Below are positions 29,383 to 37,345 of a stretch of DNA of 59,476 nt, in pieces. The notes beneath the pieces are model-generated. The model saw nothing but the letters and a program-made list of their open reading frames with translations, searched no databases and had not been told where the DNA came from. The stretch is from the NCBI GenBank assembly GCA_944323075.1, contig CALURC010000009.1, forward strand, positions 1-59,476, given 5' to 3'. Origin of the DNA: an uncultured Alistipes sp. GTDB taxonomy: Bacteria; Bacteroidota; Bacteroidia; Bacteroidales; Rikenellaceae. The position numbers and the translations under genes are program-made. How positions within the stretch are numbered: position 1 is the first letter of the stretch; every line of letters starts with the position of its first letter.

Positions 29383-30315
29383 ATGAAACGAATCTCCGAT
29401 AATATCCTCACGATGCTATTGCCGCTTACTGTGGTAGCCGCAACCGCATTCAGTCTGGTTGCCGCCGTCGCCTTCCGCATGGGAGCGACCACGGCAGGAT
29501 TTGTGTTTGCCACCCTGTCCATTGTCGGGTGGATCGGACTGGTAGCCGAGTTTTTCCTCTTGTACGACATCATCATAGACAAGTGGCTTTCCAAAGACCG
29601 CTCCGTCCTGACCGCTTCGTGGTTTGTGATTTCATTGTTGCTCGCCTTTATTCTTACTCCCGACAAACATACGGATTGGAGCACTTGCATAATCATGGTC
29701 TCGCTCTTCGCCGTGGTTTTCCTTTTGCCCTGCACCATCGGGATGGCATACGGCAAACAGATAAAATCATGGCTGCTACAACGGTGGAACAGACTTGTTC
29801 CAAAGAAGCGACAGTACACGGACGAAGCAGAAGAAAAGCAAATCGAAGCCTTGCTTTCAGCATCCACGCCACCTTCCATAATGAAGCAGGAGGATGAAAT
29901 CAGGCACTACGACAGCCTTGTTTCAAAGGTACAGCCGGAACTGATAAGGAAACTACCCGAAACATTGCAAACCAACGATGCTCTGTTCCTGTTGGTGCTG
30001 TTCCGGGAAGACGGTTATCTTGACACGGACTTCCGGCCGCTGATGAAAAAGGAGGATGACGAAATCAATCAGACACTCTACGCCTATATCGCCAGCGCCC
30101 TTTGCGCCGCCCTCAAAATCAGGAAAGGCAAATGGGTCATCTTCGAGAAGTTCTGGCCACTCAACAACGGCGCACAGCTGGCAAGCAACTTCAAGACCGC
30201 CTACAGGGACAACCCGTCCGAACACCAGCGGCATATCGCCAAACTGCTGCGCAAGGCGACCCGCCTTCGTCCGAAGCTCGACACCTACGACCTTGAAGAG
30301 TTCAAGAAGGTCTGA
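29383..30315 (+). CDS. Membrane protein of unknown function
   Basis: A 310-residue protein with four hydrophobic segments in the first 125 residues (e.g. LLPLTVVAATAFSLVAAVAF, then two after residue 40 and one near 110) and a 180-residue charged cytoplasmic C-terminal domain. No family is recognised. It starts 23 bases after the second integrase and is followed by a terminator, so it is probably the last gene of the integrase transcript. Membrane proteins at this position are common in Bacteroides elements, but their job is unknown. Confidence 0.7.
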   Translation: MKRISDNILTMLLPLTVVAATAFSLVAAVAFRMGATTAGFVFATLSIVGWIGLVAEFFLLYDIIIDKWLSKDRSVLTASWFVISLLLAFILTPDKHTDWSTCIIMVSLFAVVFLLPCTIGMAYGKQIKSWLLQRWNRLVPKKRQYTDEAEEKQIEALLSASTPPSIMKQEDEIRHYDSLVSKVQPELIRKLPETLQTNDALFLLVLFREDGYLDTDFRPLMKKEDDEINQTLYAYIASALCAALKIRKGKWVIFEKFWPLNNGAQLASNFKTAYRDNPSEHQRHIAKLLRKATRLRPKLDTYDLEEFKKV

Positions 30316-30338
30316 CCTGCATTATCCATTTCCTTGTT

Positions 30339-30371
30339 CCCGTCACCGTAACCCGATGGCGGGATTTTTTT
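30339..30371 (+). terminator. Rho-independent terminator after the integrase transcript
   Basis: CCCGTCA (30339-30345) pairs with TGGCGGG (30357-30363) with one G-T pair, followed by a run of seven T's. Confidence 0.7.
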
Positions 30372-30616
30372 ATGCCCGTCCGTGAACAGGCCTGTTTCTT
30401 TCCGCACTTATAAGTTACCATGTGCGGATTATCCGTGATTATGGAGGGTTTATAGTTCCCTTATACTTCGTTTTAACCCTGTTTATAGTTGCATTTATAA
30501 TTCGCAAATCATTCTGTTTGTGTTGTTTATATTGATTGTTCCAGGAAAAAGCCGCCATACCTTTGCACTGTCGCCACGACAAAGGCGAAGCAGATTATTC
30601 ACTAAAATATACGCAC
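30372..30616 (+). promoter_or_regulatory. Promoter region of the mobilization half
   Basis: TTG (30536-30538), 19 bases, then TACCTTTG (30558-30565) is a close match to the Bacteroidales promoter consensus, 52 bases before the excisionase-like gene. The AT-rich stretch before it holds TTTATAGTT twice and TTTATAATT once within 50 bases, which could be regulator sites. Confidence 0.65.
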
Positions 30617-30850
30617 ATGACAGAGCAAAGAAAACTTTTAAGCACCAGGGAGGCGGCCGAGTATTGCGGCTTCAAGCTCTCCTACTTCCGCAAGCTGATG
30701 ATGCGCCGGGCTATCCCGATGTACAAGCCGACGGGCAAACTGTGCTTCTTCAAGAAAGAAGACTTGGACGCTTTCCTCACGGGTGTCCGTATCTCCTCAC
30801 AGGAAGAAATCGCAGAGGAAGCCGGCCGCTATCTGGCAGGACTGAAGTAA
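30617..30850 (+). CDS. Excisionase-like helix-turn-helix protein
   Basis: A 77-residue MerR-like/excisionase-type HTH (LLSTREAAEYCGFKLSYFRKLM, then FFKKEDLDAFL). I take ATG 30617 rather than the upstream in-frame ATG at 30536, because the promoter -7 element lies between them. Such proteins act as recombination directionality factors or regulators of excision and mobilization genes. Confidence 0.75.
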   Translation: MTEQRKLLSTREAAEYCGFKLSYFRKLMMRRAIPMYKPTGKLCFFKKEDLDAFLTGVRISSQEEIAEEAGRYLAGLK

Positions 30851-30887
30851 ACAACCTTTTTTATTTACATCAAAAAACAAATGTAGT

Positions 30888-31379
30888 ATGGAACAGAACA
30901 GGAACATGGAACAGGGCGGCACAACCGCAACCGTTCCGGCAGAGAAGAAGAACGAGAACCGTAAACGCGAGGTGAGCGGTAAGGACGCACAAATCATCCG
31001 CGCATTCTTGGAGAGCGTAGGCATCTACGAGGCGGACGCCTTGCGTGTGAGTATCGCCATCGCCGACGGCAAGATGACGGCAGACAACATTTCAGCGGAT
31101 GACCGCCTCGCGCTCAACCGCTATCTCAACAGCAGTACGGACAACGACCGCCTGACGGCAGACAACGCACAGGGACATCGGCTGAACCGTGCATTCGGTT
31201 TACTGGAACGTGTGTCGGAGTTCTGCGACAAGCAGCAACTGGTGACGGTGAACAAGGTCTTGCTTTCCATTGCAGTAAATGCGGAGGACATCAGCCATGC
31301 CGTATCAAACCTTGCCAAACGTCCGGCATCCGTACAACCGTCACAAGGGAACATAGTCGGCAGTGGGGCAAACAAATGA
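30888..31379 (+). CDS. Hypothetical protein of the mobilization region
   Basis: A 163-residue soluble, polar protein with a disordered N-terminus (MEQNRNMEQGG) and a helical body (DAQIIRAFLESVGIYEADAL, LNRAFGLLERVSEFCDKQQL). No known domain recognised. It follows the excisionase-like gene by 37 bases in the same direction. Confidence 0.65.
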   Translation: MEQNRNMEQGGTTATVPAEKKNENRKREVSGKDAQIIRAFLESVGIYEADALRVSIAIADGKMTADNISADDRLALNRYLNSSTDNDRLTADNAQGHRLNRAFGLLERVSEFCDKQQLVTVNKVLLSIAVNAEDISHAVSNLAKRPASVQPSQGNIVGSGANK

Positions 31380-31522
31380 CCGTGCATAAGATGTGGAGAA
31401 CCGGATTACCAATGTTCACGCGACCTCTTTTTTCTTCCCTCATTTCGGGTTGATACACAATTGAAGGACTAAGGTTGATTATCGGAAAATCCATATTCCC
31501 CTTATGTACCATCCAAAAGATG

Positions 31523-31584
31523 AAGCCGTGCAGGGAACAACAAGAAAGCAGTTTGGAATTTCCATACTGATTCCTACACGGCTT
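31523..31584 (+). repeat. Imperfect inverted repeat between two small genes
   Basis: AAGCCGTGCAGGGA (31523-31536) pairs with TTCCTACACGGCTT (31571-31584) with two mismatches around a 34-base loop, followed by TATTCTTTT. It may be a weak terminator or a protein-binding site. Confidence 0.45.
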
Positions 31585-31632
31585 TATTCTTTTCCAAAAG
31601 CAAAAATATCACACTTATAAAGACAAAGTTTT

Positions 31633-32067
31633 ATGGACAAGGAAACATACAGATTCATGTACCCGGCAGGTATCGCATCCCTGTCATTAGTTTTTTCTCA
31701 GAAGGCATTGCAATGGCTGTACGGGACAACGACAGATGATGACGGCAGGGAAACAGTAAACTTCATATTGTTTGGCGACCTGCTGGCGAAAATGGCACTT
31801 ACAGCCGGAGAGGGCAAGGGATTCCGCAGACCACTCACGCTTTCCGCTGGTCAGGCGCAGTATTCCGAAGAACAGCTTTCCACTCAATGGAACATGGGCA
31901 GGAAGCGCATACGCAACCTGCTGGCGATACTTACAGACTTGGGACTTATTGACACCAACCGTTCAAGGGTGGCATCCGTGATGACCTTCCCGTGCGTCCG
32001 TGGGTGGAAAACAGCGGATGGCACATTCATTTCCAATCCTTTTACCAATGAACAGAGGGAAGAATAA
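31633..32067 (+). CDS. Hypothetical protein, possible winged-helix C-terminus
   Basis: A 144-residue protein. The second half (EEQLSTQWNMGRKRIRNLLA, then ILTDLGLIDTNRSRVASVMT) looks like a winged helix of the kind found in small replication or regulatory proteins. No family is named with confidence. It lies directly upstream of the oriT-like region. Confidence 0.6.
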   Translation: MDKETYRFMYPAGIASLSLVFSQKALQWLYGTTTDDDGRETVNFILFGDLLAKMALTAGEGKGFRRPLTLSAGQAQYSEEQLSTQWNMGRKRIRNLLAILTDLGLIDTNRSRVASVMTFPCVRGWKTADGTFISNPFTNEQREE

Positions 32068-32373
32068 GAGCCGAAAGGCAGCTGGGGAAACAACCGAACC
32101 GACAATTACAGGGCAAACAACGCCCTTCCTGTTGTTCCGCAGTCCGGCGATAAGTGGCATCCGTCCCGTGCAGGAAGTGGCAGACGGACGGGTGGAATGG
32201 CATGGAGCGATAGCGTTGAGTTACGAGATATGCCGAGGTATTACCGCCTCTGGACGGTATTACCACGACGCTCTCGCAACGGTTCGGCAAACCGTTGTCC
32301 CAGCCGCTCGCAGGCTCGCACCTTCCCTTTTTTAGATACCGTTTCACTACAATTTCAAGAACACCAGTTATAT
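32068..32373 (+). other. oriT-like region upstream of the mobilization genes
   Basis: A 306-base non-coding stretch dense in inverted and direct repeats: GGTATTACC twice (32237-32245 and 32256-32264), a stem CAACGGTT/AACCGTTG (32277-32297), and complementary CCGTCC/GGACGG motifs near 32162-32193. Position before a MobC-like gene and relaxase fits an origin of transfer. No nick site can be identified by eye. Confidence 0.45.
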
Positions 32374-32829
32374 ATGGAACACGAAGATACTTTAATACAG
32401 GATAATCCGGAATCCGGACAGGAAAAGCCCGTTATAAGGCGTGACAAGGTGGTAGTTACCAAGGTCACGGAGCAGGAGCTTTATCAGATTAAGAGCACCG
32501 CCGGGCAGTGCGGCATGACACGCAGCGACTTCATCCGGGCAAGGGCACTCAACTACCGGCCGAGACAGCGGCTTTCGGTTACGGAGGTGGACGGTCTGCG
32601 GCAGCTTGCGGCTTGCCGGACGGACATGGTGAACTTCGCCAACGCCCTGCACGGACTGAACGATGACGAGAAGGTACGCCTTTTCCACCATCAGCCCACC
32701 ATACTCGAATGGTACGAGAAAGTGGCGCGGGTGACAGACCATGTCACCGACTTCCTGCAGTCCGCACAGAAGGCGAACAGCTACCCGGCAGGGACAACGG
32801 ACGGAGAGACAGAGGAGGATGCCGTATGA
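32374..32829 (+). CDS. MobC-like mobilization accessory protein
   Basis: A 151-residue protein. ATG 32374 is chosen over the upstream in-frame ATG because the upstream part runs through the oriT-like repeats. The core RRDKVVVTKVTEQELYQIKS, then AGQCGMTRSDFIRARALNY, matches the ribbon-helix-helix relaxosome accessory proteins that bind oriT and help the relaxase. The stop overlaps the relaxase start (ATGA). Confidence 0.75.
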   Translation: MEHEDTLIQDNPESGQEKPVIRRDKVVVTKVTEQELYQIKSTAGQCGMTRSDFIRARALNYRPRQRLSVTEVDGLRQLAACRTDMVNFANALHGLNDDEKVRLFHHQPTILEWYEKVARVTDHVTDFLQSAQKANSYPAGTTDGETEEDAV

Positions 32830-34085
32830 TAGCCAAGGCAAAATCCATTAGCCACGGCATCAGGGCGATGCTGTACGTGTCGGGGGAATCGAGGAACAAG
32901 AAACATCCCGAAAAGATAACGCGCATCTGCGACAACTTTATACTGCAGGGCATGGACGCTTCGGGCATCTGGACGGAAATGAAATTCGCCACCATGGACC
33001 GCCCGGACATCAAGAACAACGTCATCCGCTTGGAGATAAGTCCGGCGATGGAACATACCGAAGATTTCACGGTCAAGGACTGGCAGCAACTGTGGAACGA
33101 CTTCGCGGCGGCTTTCGACAATCAGGAAATTCTGAATGAGGACGGCGAGGTCATTTCCGTGCCGACCAACATATCGGGCAGCAAATCCAGCGTGTGGCTG
33201 CACAGGGAATCGGACAGCGGCATACCTCACCTCCATGCCGTCGTCTGCCGGATAGACGAAAACGGGAACATCAACAACGACCACGCCATCCACATCCGCG
33301 CACATCGGGCAGCTGAACAGGTTGCCCGGCAAAGGGGATGGATAACTGCCAAACACATACATGAAAGCCGTATTCCGCAAGTCAGTGAGGACTGTATGGA
33401 GGCCTTGCGTGAACTAGACGAATGGTCTTGGAAGGGCTATGCGGAGAAACTTGCCGCCAAAGGCTACGAACTGTATCTGCGCAAGGACAAGAAAGGCGTG
33501 ATACGCGGCTATGTGCTTCACAAAGGCAGTTCAAGGTTCAAGGGCTCGGAACTTGGAAAGGGGCGCAACCTGACCGCATCCCGTATCGAGCGGACTTGGG
33601 AGAAACTGCATCCCGAACAGACCAAACAGGAAAGTCCGACACCGAAACAGCCTGTTATAACGGCACCGAAGCCGTCTGTTCACAATGAAGCCGAGCAAAA
33701 GCCACAGACCGATGCAGGACGGAATAATCCGGTTTATGAGTATTACACGGAGTGGCAGCCCGACCGCCTGCGCACTGAGTTTGAATATGCCGGAAAGAAC
33801 TACGACCGCTATATCCCCGAAAAGGTGCTTGACTGTCTGAATGACGAGTTCGATTTCCGGGAGCTGGCCAACTGGCAGGCTTTGCAGAATCTGGCGATTG
33901 CCTTTTTTACGCTTGTCGCTTCTCCTTACGGGGAGATTTCCGGCGGTGGCGGAGGCGGCTCACAGTCCGACCTCAAATGGGGACGCGACCCGGAAGAGGA
34001 CGAGATAGAGTTTGCCCGTCGTTGTGCGCGTGAGGCTTCGCACAGGCTTGGCAGACAAATGAAATCAGGATTGAAACGTAAATGA
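32826..34085 (+). CDS. Relaxase (MobA/VirD2-like nickase)
   Basis: A 419-residue protein. ATG 32826 overlaps the MobC-like stop. The N-terminal relaxase domain starts IAKAKSISHG and contains the metal-binding histidines in PHLHAVVCRID (H135, H137). An acidic/polar linker follows, then the tail SGGGGGG, SDLKW, DPEEDEIEFARRC. It nicks the element at oriT and pilots the strand through a helper conjugation system. The tail motif is the same as in the partial gene at 1-816, so the two belong to related mobilization modules. Confidence 0.85.
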   Translation: MIAKAKSISHGIRAMLYVSGESRNKKHPEKITRICDNFILQGMDASGIWTEMKFATMDRPDIKNNVIRLEISPAMEHTEDFTVKDWQQLWNDFAAAFDNQEILNEDGEVISVPTNISGSKSSVWLHRESDSGIPHLHAVVCRIDENGNINNDHAIHIRAHRAAEQVARQRGWITAKHIHESRIPQVSEDCMEALRELDEWSWKGYAEKLAAKGYELYLRKDKKGVIRGYVLHKGSSRFKGSELGKGRNLTASRIERTWEKLHPEQTKQESPTPKQPVITAPKPSVHNEAEQKPQTDAGRNNPVYEYYTEWQPDRLRTEFEYAGKNYDRYIPEKVLDCLNDEFDFRELANWQALQNLAIAFFTLVASPYGEISGGGGGGSQSDLKWGRDPEEDEIEFARRCAREASHRLGRQMKSGLKRK

Positions 34086-34109
34086 CAAACCTAAAAAACA
34101 TCAGTGACA

Positions 34110-34823
34110 ATGAAACAACCCGATACGTCTGCCCTACGGGAGCGGCTTAACAATTATACACCCGGACAGGAACTGGAGCAAGACAAGCAGGAGTTTGAAG
34201 GACTGCTCTTGGAAGTGAACTGTCAGATTGCCGAATTGCGCAATCTACTCAAGGAAATCAATGCGGTAAAGGAAGAACTGGAAAAGATAAACCAATGCTC
34301 TGTCAGCCACATCAAGGCGAAAGAAGCACGGCGGCAAAGACTTGAACAACGGAACGATGCGCTTGCCAACGAGTTCCGCAGACTCAAGCCGGAGATTGCG
34401 GATGCGCATAAAAAGTTGAACGACCTCATTGAAGGAATCGCTGCATATGCGGGAACAATGCAGAATCTCCATGACCTGCTTAAGGCTTCATTTCCTATAA
34501 GGTTTGCAGAAAACGACAGACAAGCATTATTGGAAGGAGTCAATGCCATTGCCGACAATGCCATATCACGTATTCGCAGGGAACGCGAAAAGGCGGACAA
34601 CGATATCCGCCGCAATGAGAATCACATATCCATGACACAGGCGACATTCTGGGGGATGATTGCATTGCTGCTGATACTTGCCTCATTTTTTGCCCTTGTC
34701 ATTTTCGCAAACGTGAAACTACTCCATTTAGAGATTTTGAACGAAATAACAGTTGTATATGCCGGATTGATTGCCATCACATTAGCTGCGGTCTCCTTTA
34801 TCTTTTATAAGTGGAAACACTAA
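34110..34823 (+). CDS. Coiled-coil membrane protein
   Basis: A 237-residue protein. ATG 34110 is used instead of the GTG two codons earlier. Residues 25-170 are a heptad-rich coiled coil; the C-terminus has two membrane helices (MIALLLILASFFALVIF and VVYAGLIAITLAAVSFIFY) and a short basic tail. Unknown function; genes of this kind often follow relaxases in Bacteroides mobilizable elements. Confidence 0.7.
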   Translation: MKQPDTSALRERLNNYTPGQELEQDKQEFEGLLLEVNCQIAELRNLLKEINAVKEELEKINQCSVSHIKAKEARRQRLEQRNDALANEFRRLKPEIADAHKKLNDLIEGIAAYAGTMQNLHDLLKASFPIRFAENDRQALLEGVNAIADNAISRIRREREKADNDIRRNENHISMTQATFWGMIALLLILASFFALVIFANVKLLHLEILNEITVVYAGLIAITLAAVSFIFYKWKH

Positions 34824-34834
34824 ATCTGTTATAT

Positions 34835-36043
34835 ATGGCAACAATGAAAGTTAAATTTCGTGCATCTTCTATTCCGACGAAAGAAGGCACATTATTCTAT
34901 CAAGTGGTTCACGGACGTGTAGCACGTCAAGTTAACACCGGTTACAAGGTATATCCCTGTGAATGGGATTCCGCTCATGCGGAAATCGTTTTTCCGCCCG
35001 GTATCGGGGATAGCCGCAGCAATTATCTTGCATCACTGAAAGAGATTTTGTACGCGAACACCAAACGGTTCAGGAATATAATCGCACGTCTGGAGCGTGC
35101 CGGTGAGGACTATACTGCCGAAGACGTGCTGAAATGCTATCTCACACCTTCGGAGGGCAAGGGCTTCATTTCTTTTGCCCGTGAGGTTATCCGGCAGATG
35201 GGACAGATTGGGAAACCTCGTACTGCAGAACGCTACACGGCTGTCACCAGAAGTTTCGAGCGTTTTTGTGGCGAAAATGATGTGTTTCTCGATGAAGTTG
35301 ATTCCGATTTGATGGTACGCTATGAAAACTTCCTGAAAGCGGCAGGGGTGTGTCCCAATACCACGTCCTATTATATGCGTGGCTTACGGGCCATCTACAA
35401 CCGAGCCGTCGAAAAGGAACTGACCGTACAACGCTCTCCGTTCAGACACGTTTATACGGGTATCGACAAGACGGTCAAGCGGGCTGTTCCGCTGAATATC
35501 ATCCGTCAGATCCGTGATTTGGACTTGACTCTTTCTCCGGCGACCGATTTGGCAAGGGATGTCTTCATGTTCTCGTTCTACACACGTGGAATGTCATTCA
35601 TTGACATGGCATTTCTCAAGAAAAAAGACCTTCAGAACGGAATACTCTCTTATCGCAGACAAAAAACCGGGCAGCAGCTCTCCATTAAATGGGAGAAACC
35701 CATGCAGGAAATCATCGACAAATACGACATCGCGGACACTCCCTATCTGTTGCCCATTATCAAGAATATGGAAGTGGATGCACGAAGGCAGTACAAGAAT
35801 GCGGCTCATCTGGTCAACGACAAGTTGAGGAAGTTGGGCGAACAACTGGGATTGGCAATTCCGTTGACCACATACGTGGCGCGTCACGGTTGGGCTTCCA
35901 TTGCCCGGAGTAAGAACATTCCGCTTCCAATCATTAGTGAAGCAATGGGACACGATTCCGAAAAGACCACGCGCATCTATCTCGCTTCGTTGGATACTTC
36001 TGCCGTTGATAAGGCAAACAGCCAGATACTCAAGGCTCTGTAA
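34835..36043 (+). CDS. Tyrosine recombinase, probable DNA invertase for the fimbrial promoter
   Basis: A 402-residue recombinase. I take MATMKVKFRAS at 34835 as the start, since the upstream ATG overlaps the preceding gene. It belongs to the Bacteroidetes group with a short N-terminal arm domain (YQVVHGRVARQVNTGYKVYP). Catalytic residues are the arginine in SFYTRGMSFIDMAF, YVARHGWAS, and the histidine/tyrosine of MGHDSEKTTRIYL. It is clearly different from the two integrases at the left end. Members of this group commonly invert nearby promoters of surface structures in Bacteroides. Eighty-six bases after its stop begins a perfect inverted-repeat pair enclosing a promoter. Confidence 0.85.
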   Translation: MATMKVKFRASSIPTKEGTLFYQVVHGRVARQVNTGYKVYPCEWDSAHAEIVFPPGIGDSRSNYLASLKEILYANTKRFRNIIARLERAGEDYTAEDVLKCYLTPSEGKGFISFAREVIRQMGQIGKPRTAERYTAVTRSFERFCGENDVFLDEVDSDLMVRYENFLKAAGVCPNTTSYYMRGLRAIYNRAVEKELTVQRSPFRHVYTGIDKTVKRAVPLNIIRQIRDLDLTLSPATDLARDVFMFSFYTRGMSFIDMAFLKKKDLQNGILSYRRQKTGQQLSIKWEKPMQEIIDKYDIADTPYLLPIIKNMEVDARRQYKNAAHLVNDKLRKLGEQLGLAIPLTTYVARHGWASIARSKNIPLPIISEAMGHDSEKTTRIYLASLDTSAVDKANSQILKAL

Positions 36044-36128
36044 TTATTATGATAGGATGAATTTCAACTTCGGTTTGATACAGCCAAATAAGTAAAATCG
36101 GACAAAAATCTGTTGTGCAAATCCCTAA

Positions 36129-36148
36129 ATCTCCTTTTAAGAGAATTA
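36129..36148 (+). repeat. Inverted repeat IRL of invertible segment 1
   Basis: ATCTCCTTTTAAGAGAATTA, the exact reverse complement of 36322-36341. Each copy is itself quasi-palindromic around an A/T spacer, as expected of a tyrosine-recombinase crossover site. Confidence 0.85.
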
Positions 36149-36158
36149 TTTTATGTCA

Positions 36159-36189
36159 CAAAGGTACTGAAAATGCAAGAAACCGCCAA
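36159..36189 (-). promoter_or_regulatory. Promoter inside the invertible segment, currently leftward
   Basis: On the minus strand: TTG (36187-36189), 20 bases, TACCTTTG (36159-36166). The predicted start is just inside IRL. A leftward transcript would run antisense into the 3' end of the recombinase gene. Confidence 0.7.
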
Positions 36190-36321
36190 GCAAATGAAAA
36201 CAAAATAATCGGTAATATGGTGATTTTCTTCATCTAAACCTAAAGATGTCAAGCGACATCAGGCTTTTCACACTGTTTTTATGATGTAAAACACTTGATT
36301 ATCAATCCACAATAAAATCCC

Positions 36322-36341
36322 TAATTCTCTTAAAAGGAGAT
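36322..36341 (-). repeat. Inverted repeat IRR of invertible segment 1
   Basis: TAATTCTCTTAAAAGGAGAT, exact reverse complement of 36129-36148. Its AAGGAGA doubles as a Shine-Dalgarno for an ATG seven bases beyond (36348). Confidence 0.85.
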
Positions 36342-36347
36342 GTGTCA

Positions 36348-36446
36348 ATGGGCAGACGTTTACAGGGACACACTCGCGTTTCTCAAAATAGGGACGAAAG
36401 AGGATTGGATGTCAATTCCTTCGAGTGGTTCCCGAAAGACGTATGA
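36348..36446 (+). CDS. Possible 32-residue leader peptide
   Basis: ATG 36348 follows an AAGGAGA sequence supplied by the right inverted repeat at ideal spacing. The frame reads MGRRLQGHTRVSQNRDERG, continuing to a TGA. It would be transcribed only when the promoter segment faces the fimbrial operon. No family is recognised. A 61-residue frame from ATG 36340 overlaps it in another frame; the Shine-Dalgarno position favours 36348. It may be a leader or the broken start of a lost gene. Confidence 0.3.
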   Translation: MGRRLQGHTRVSQNRDERGLDVNSFEWFPKDV

Positions 36447-36503
36447 AACATGGTTAAAAAGAAGTGCTTCTCAAAATATAAAGTTGTTGGGCAGTAGCTT
36501 CAT

Positions 36504-36706
36504 TCTCTCTATAAGAGAAATATGAATACGTGAAATAGGATTTAACTGATTGATAAACAGGAATTGTTCTTCGACAGTGAATACTGATTTACACAGACTC
36601 TGTTAAGCGTAGCAACTGTGTAGTTCGAAAGCAACATCCGTTTTGATACGGTTATCACCTATAAATCACGCAATTCTTTCCATGCAGTCATTCTCTTATA
36701 GAGAGA
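36504..36706. repeat. Second inverted-repeat pair (possible invertible segment 2)
   Basis: TCTCTCTATAAGAGAA (36504-36519) is exactly inverted at 36691-36706, enclosing 171 bases. The core resembles that of segment 1 (TTCTCT, A/T spacer, GAGA), so the same recombinase could act on it. No clear promoter is seen inside. It ends 43 bases before the first fimbrial gene. Confidence 0.7.
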
Positions 36707-36749
36707 TGTTGCGGATAAAGAGTGAAACTGAAATAAATATAAATAGGAA

Positions 36750-37334
36750 ATGAAACGTGCGCTTTTATTATTTATGATAGTCGTCTCCTGTGTCTCGCAG
36801 GAACTCTGTGCGCAGAAGGTGGGTGTGAAAACCAATCTGGCGGCAGATTTTACGTTGAATCCGAATATAGGATTGGAGGTAGGTCTTGCCCCCAAGTGGA
36901 CACTGGAAGTGGATGGCCAGTTCAATGCGTGGACGCTCTCGGGTGACAAACGCTGGAAGCATTGGGCAGTGCAGCCCGGAGTCAGGTATTGGCTATGTGA
37001 CCGCTTTGGTGGCTCCTATTTCGGAGCTTATTTGCATGGCGGACAGTATAATGTCGGCGGCATCAATCTCAATGTAAACTTTCTTGGAACGGACTTCCGC
37101 AAGCTGAAGGACACCCGCTATCAGGGATGGTTCGTCGGAGGCGGTGTGTCATACGGTTACGCTTTTGTGCTTGGCCGGCATTGGAACTTGGAAACGGAAA
37201 TAGGTGTCGGCTATTCCTATACCCGTTACGACCGTTTCCGGTGTGCCGGATGCGGAAAGAAGATTGAAATAAACAAGCCGCATCACTACGTGGGTCTCAC
37301 GAAAGCGGCCGTTAACTTGGTTTATCTATTCTAA
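36750..37334 (+). CDS. DUF3575 outer-membrane protein, first gene of operon B
   Basis: A 194-residue protein with a cleavable signal (ELCAQ) and the DUF3575 pattern VGVKTNLAADFTLNPNIGLE, WAVQPGVRYWLCDRFGG, HWNLETEIGVGYSYTRYD, ending NLVYLF. Orthologous in role to the gene at 20107-20637. The pair CAGCGKK in the last third resembles CAKCFSNK of the operon A protein, so the two-cysteine loop is conserved. It starts 43 bases after the second inverted repeat. Confidence 0.8.
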   Translation: MKRALLLFMIVVSCVSQELCAQKVGVKTNLAADFTLNPNIGLEVGLAPKWTLEVDGQFNAWTLSGDKRWKHWAVQPGVRYWLCDRFGGSYFGAYLHGGQYNVGGINLNVNFLGTDFRKLKDTRYQGWFVGGGVSYGYAFVLGRHWNLETEIGVGYSYTRYDRFRCAGCGKKIEINKPHHYVGLTKAAVNLVYLF

Positions 37335-37345
37335 TTTACAGTGAA

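Larger units (their letters stand above)
36129..36341. promoter_or_regulatory. Invertible promoter segment (phase switch) of fimbrial operon B
   Basis: A 213-bp segment bounded by perfect 20-bp inverted repeats, next to a tyrosine recombinase and upstream of the fimbrial genes. It contains a good promoter on the minus strand, so in this sequence the promoter points at the recombinase, away from the fimbriae (OFF). Inversion would place the same promoter just inside the right repeat, reading into operon B. Confidence 0.8.
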
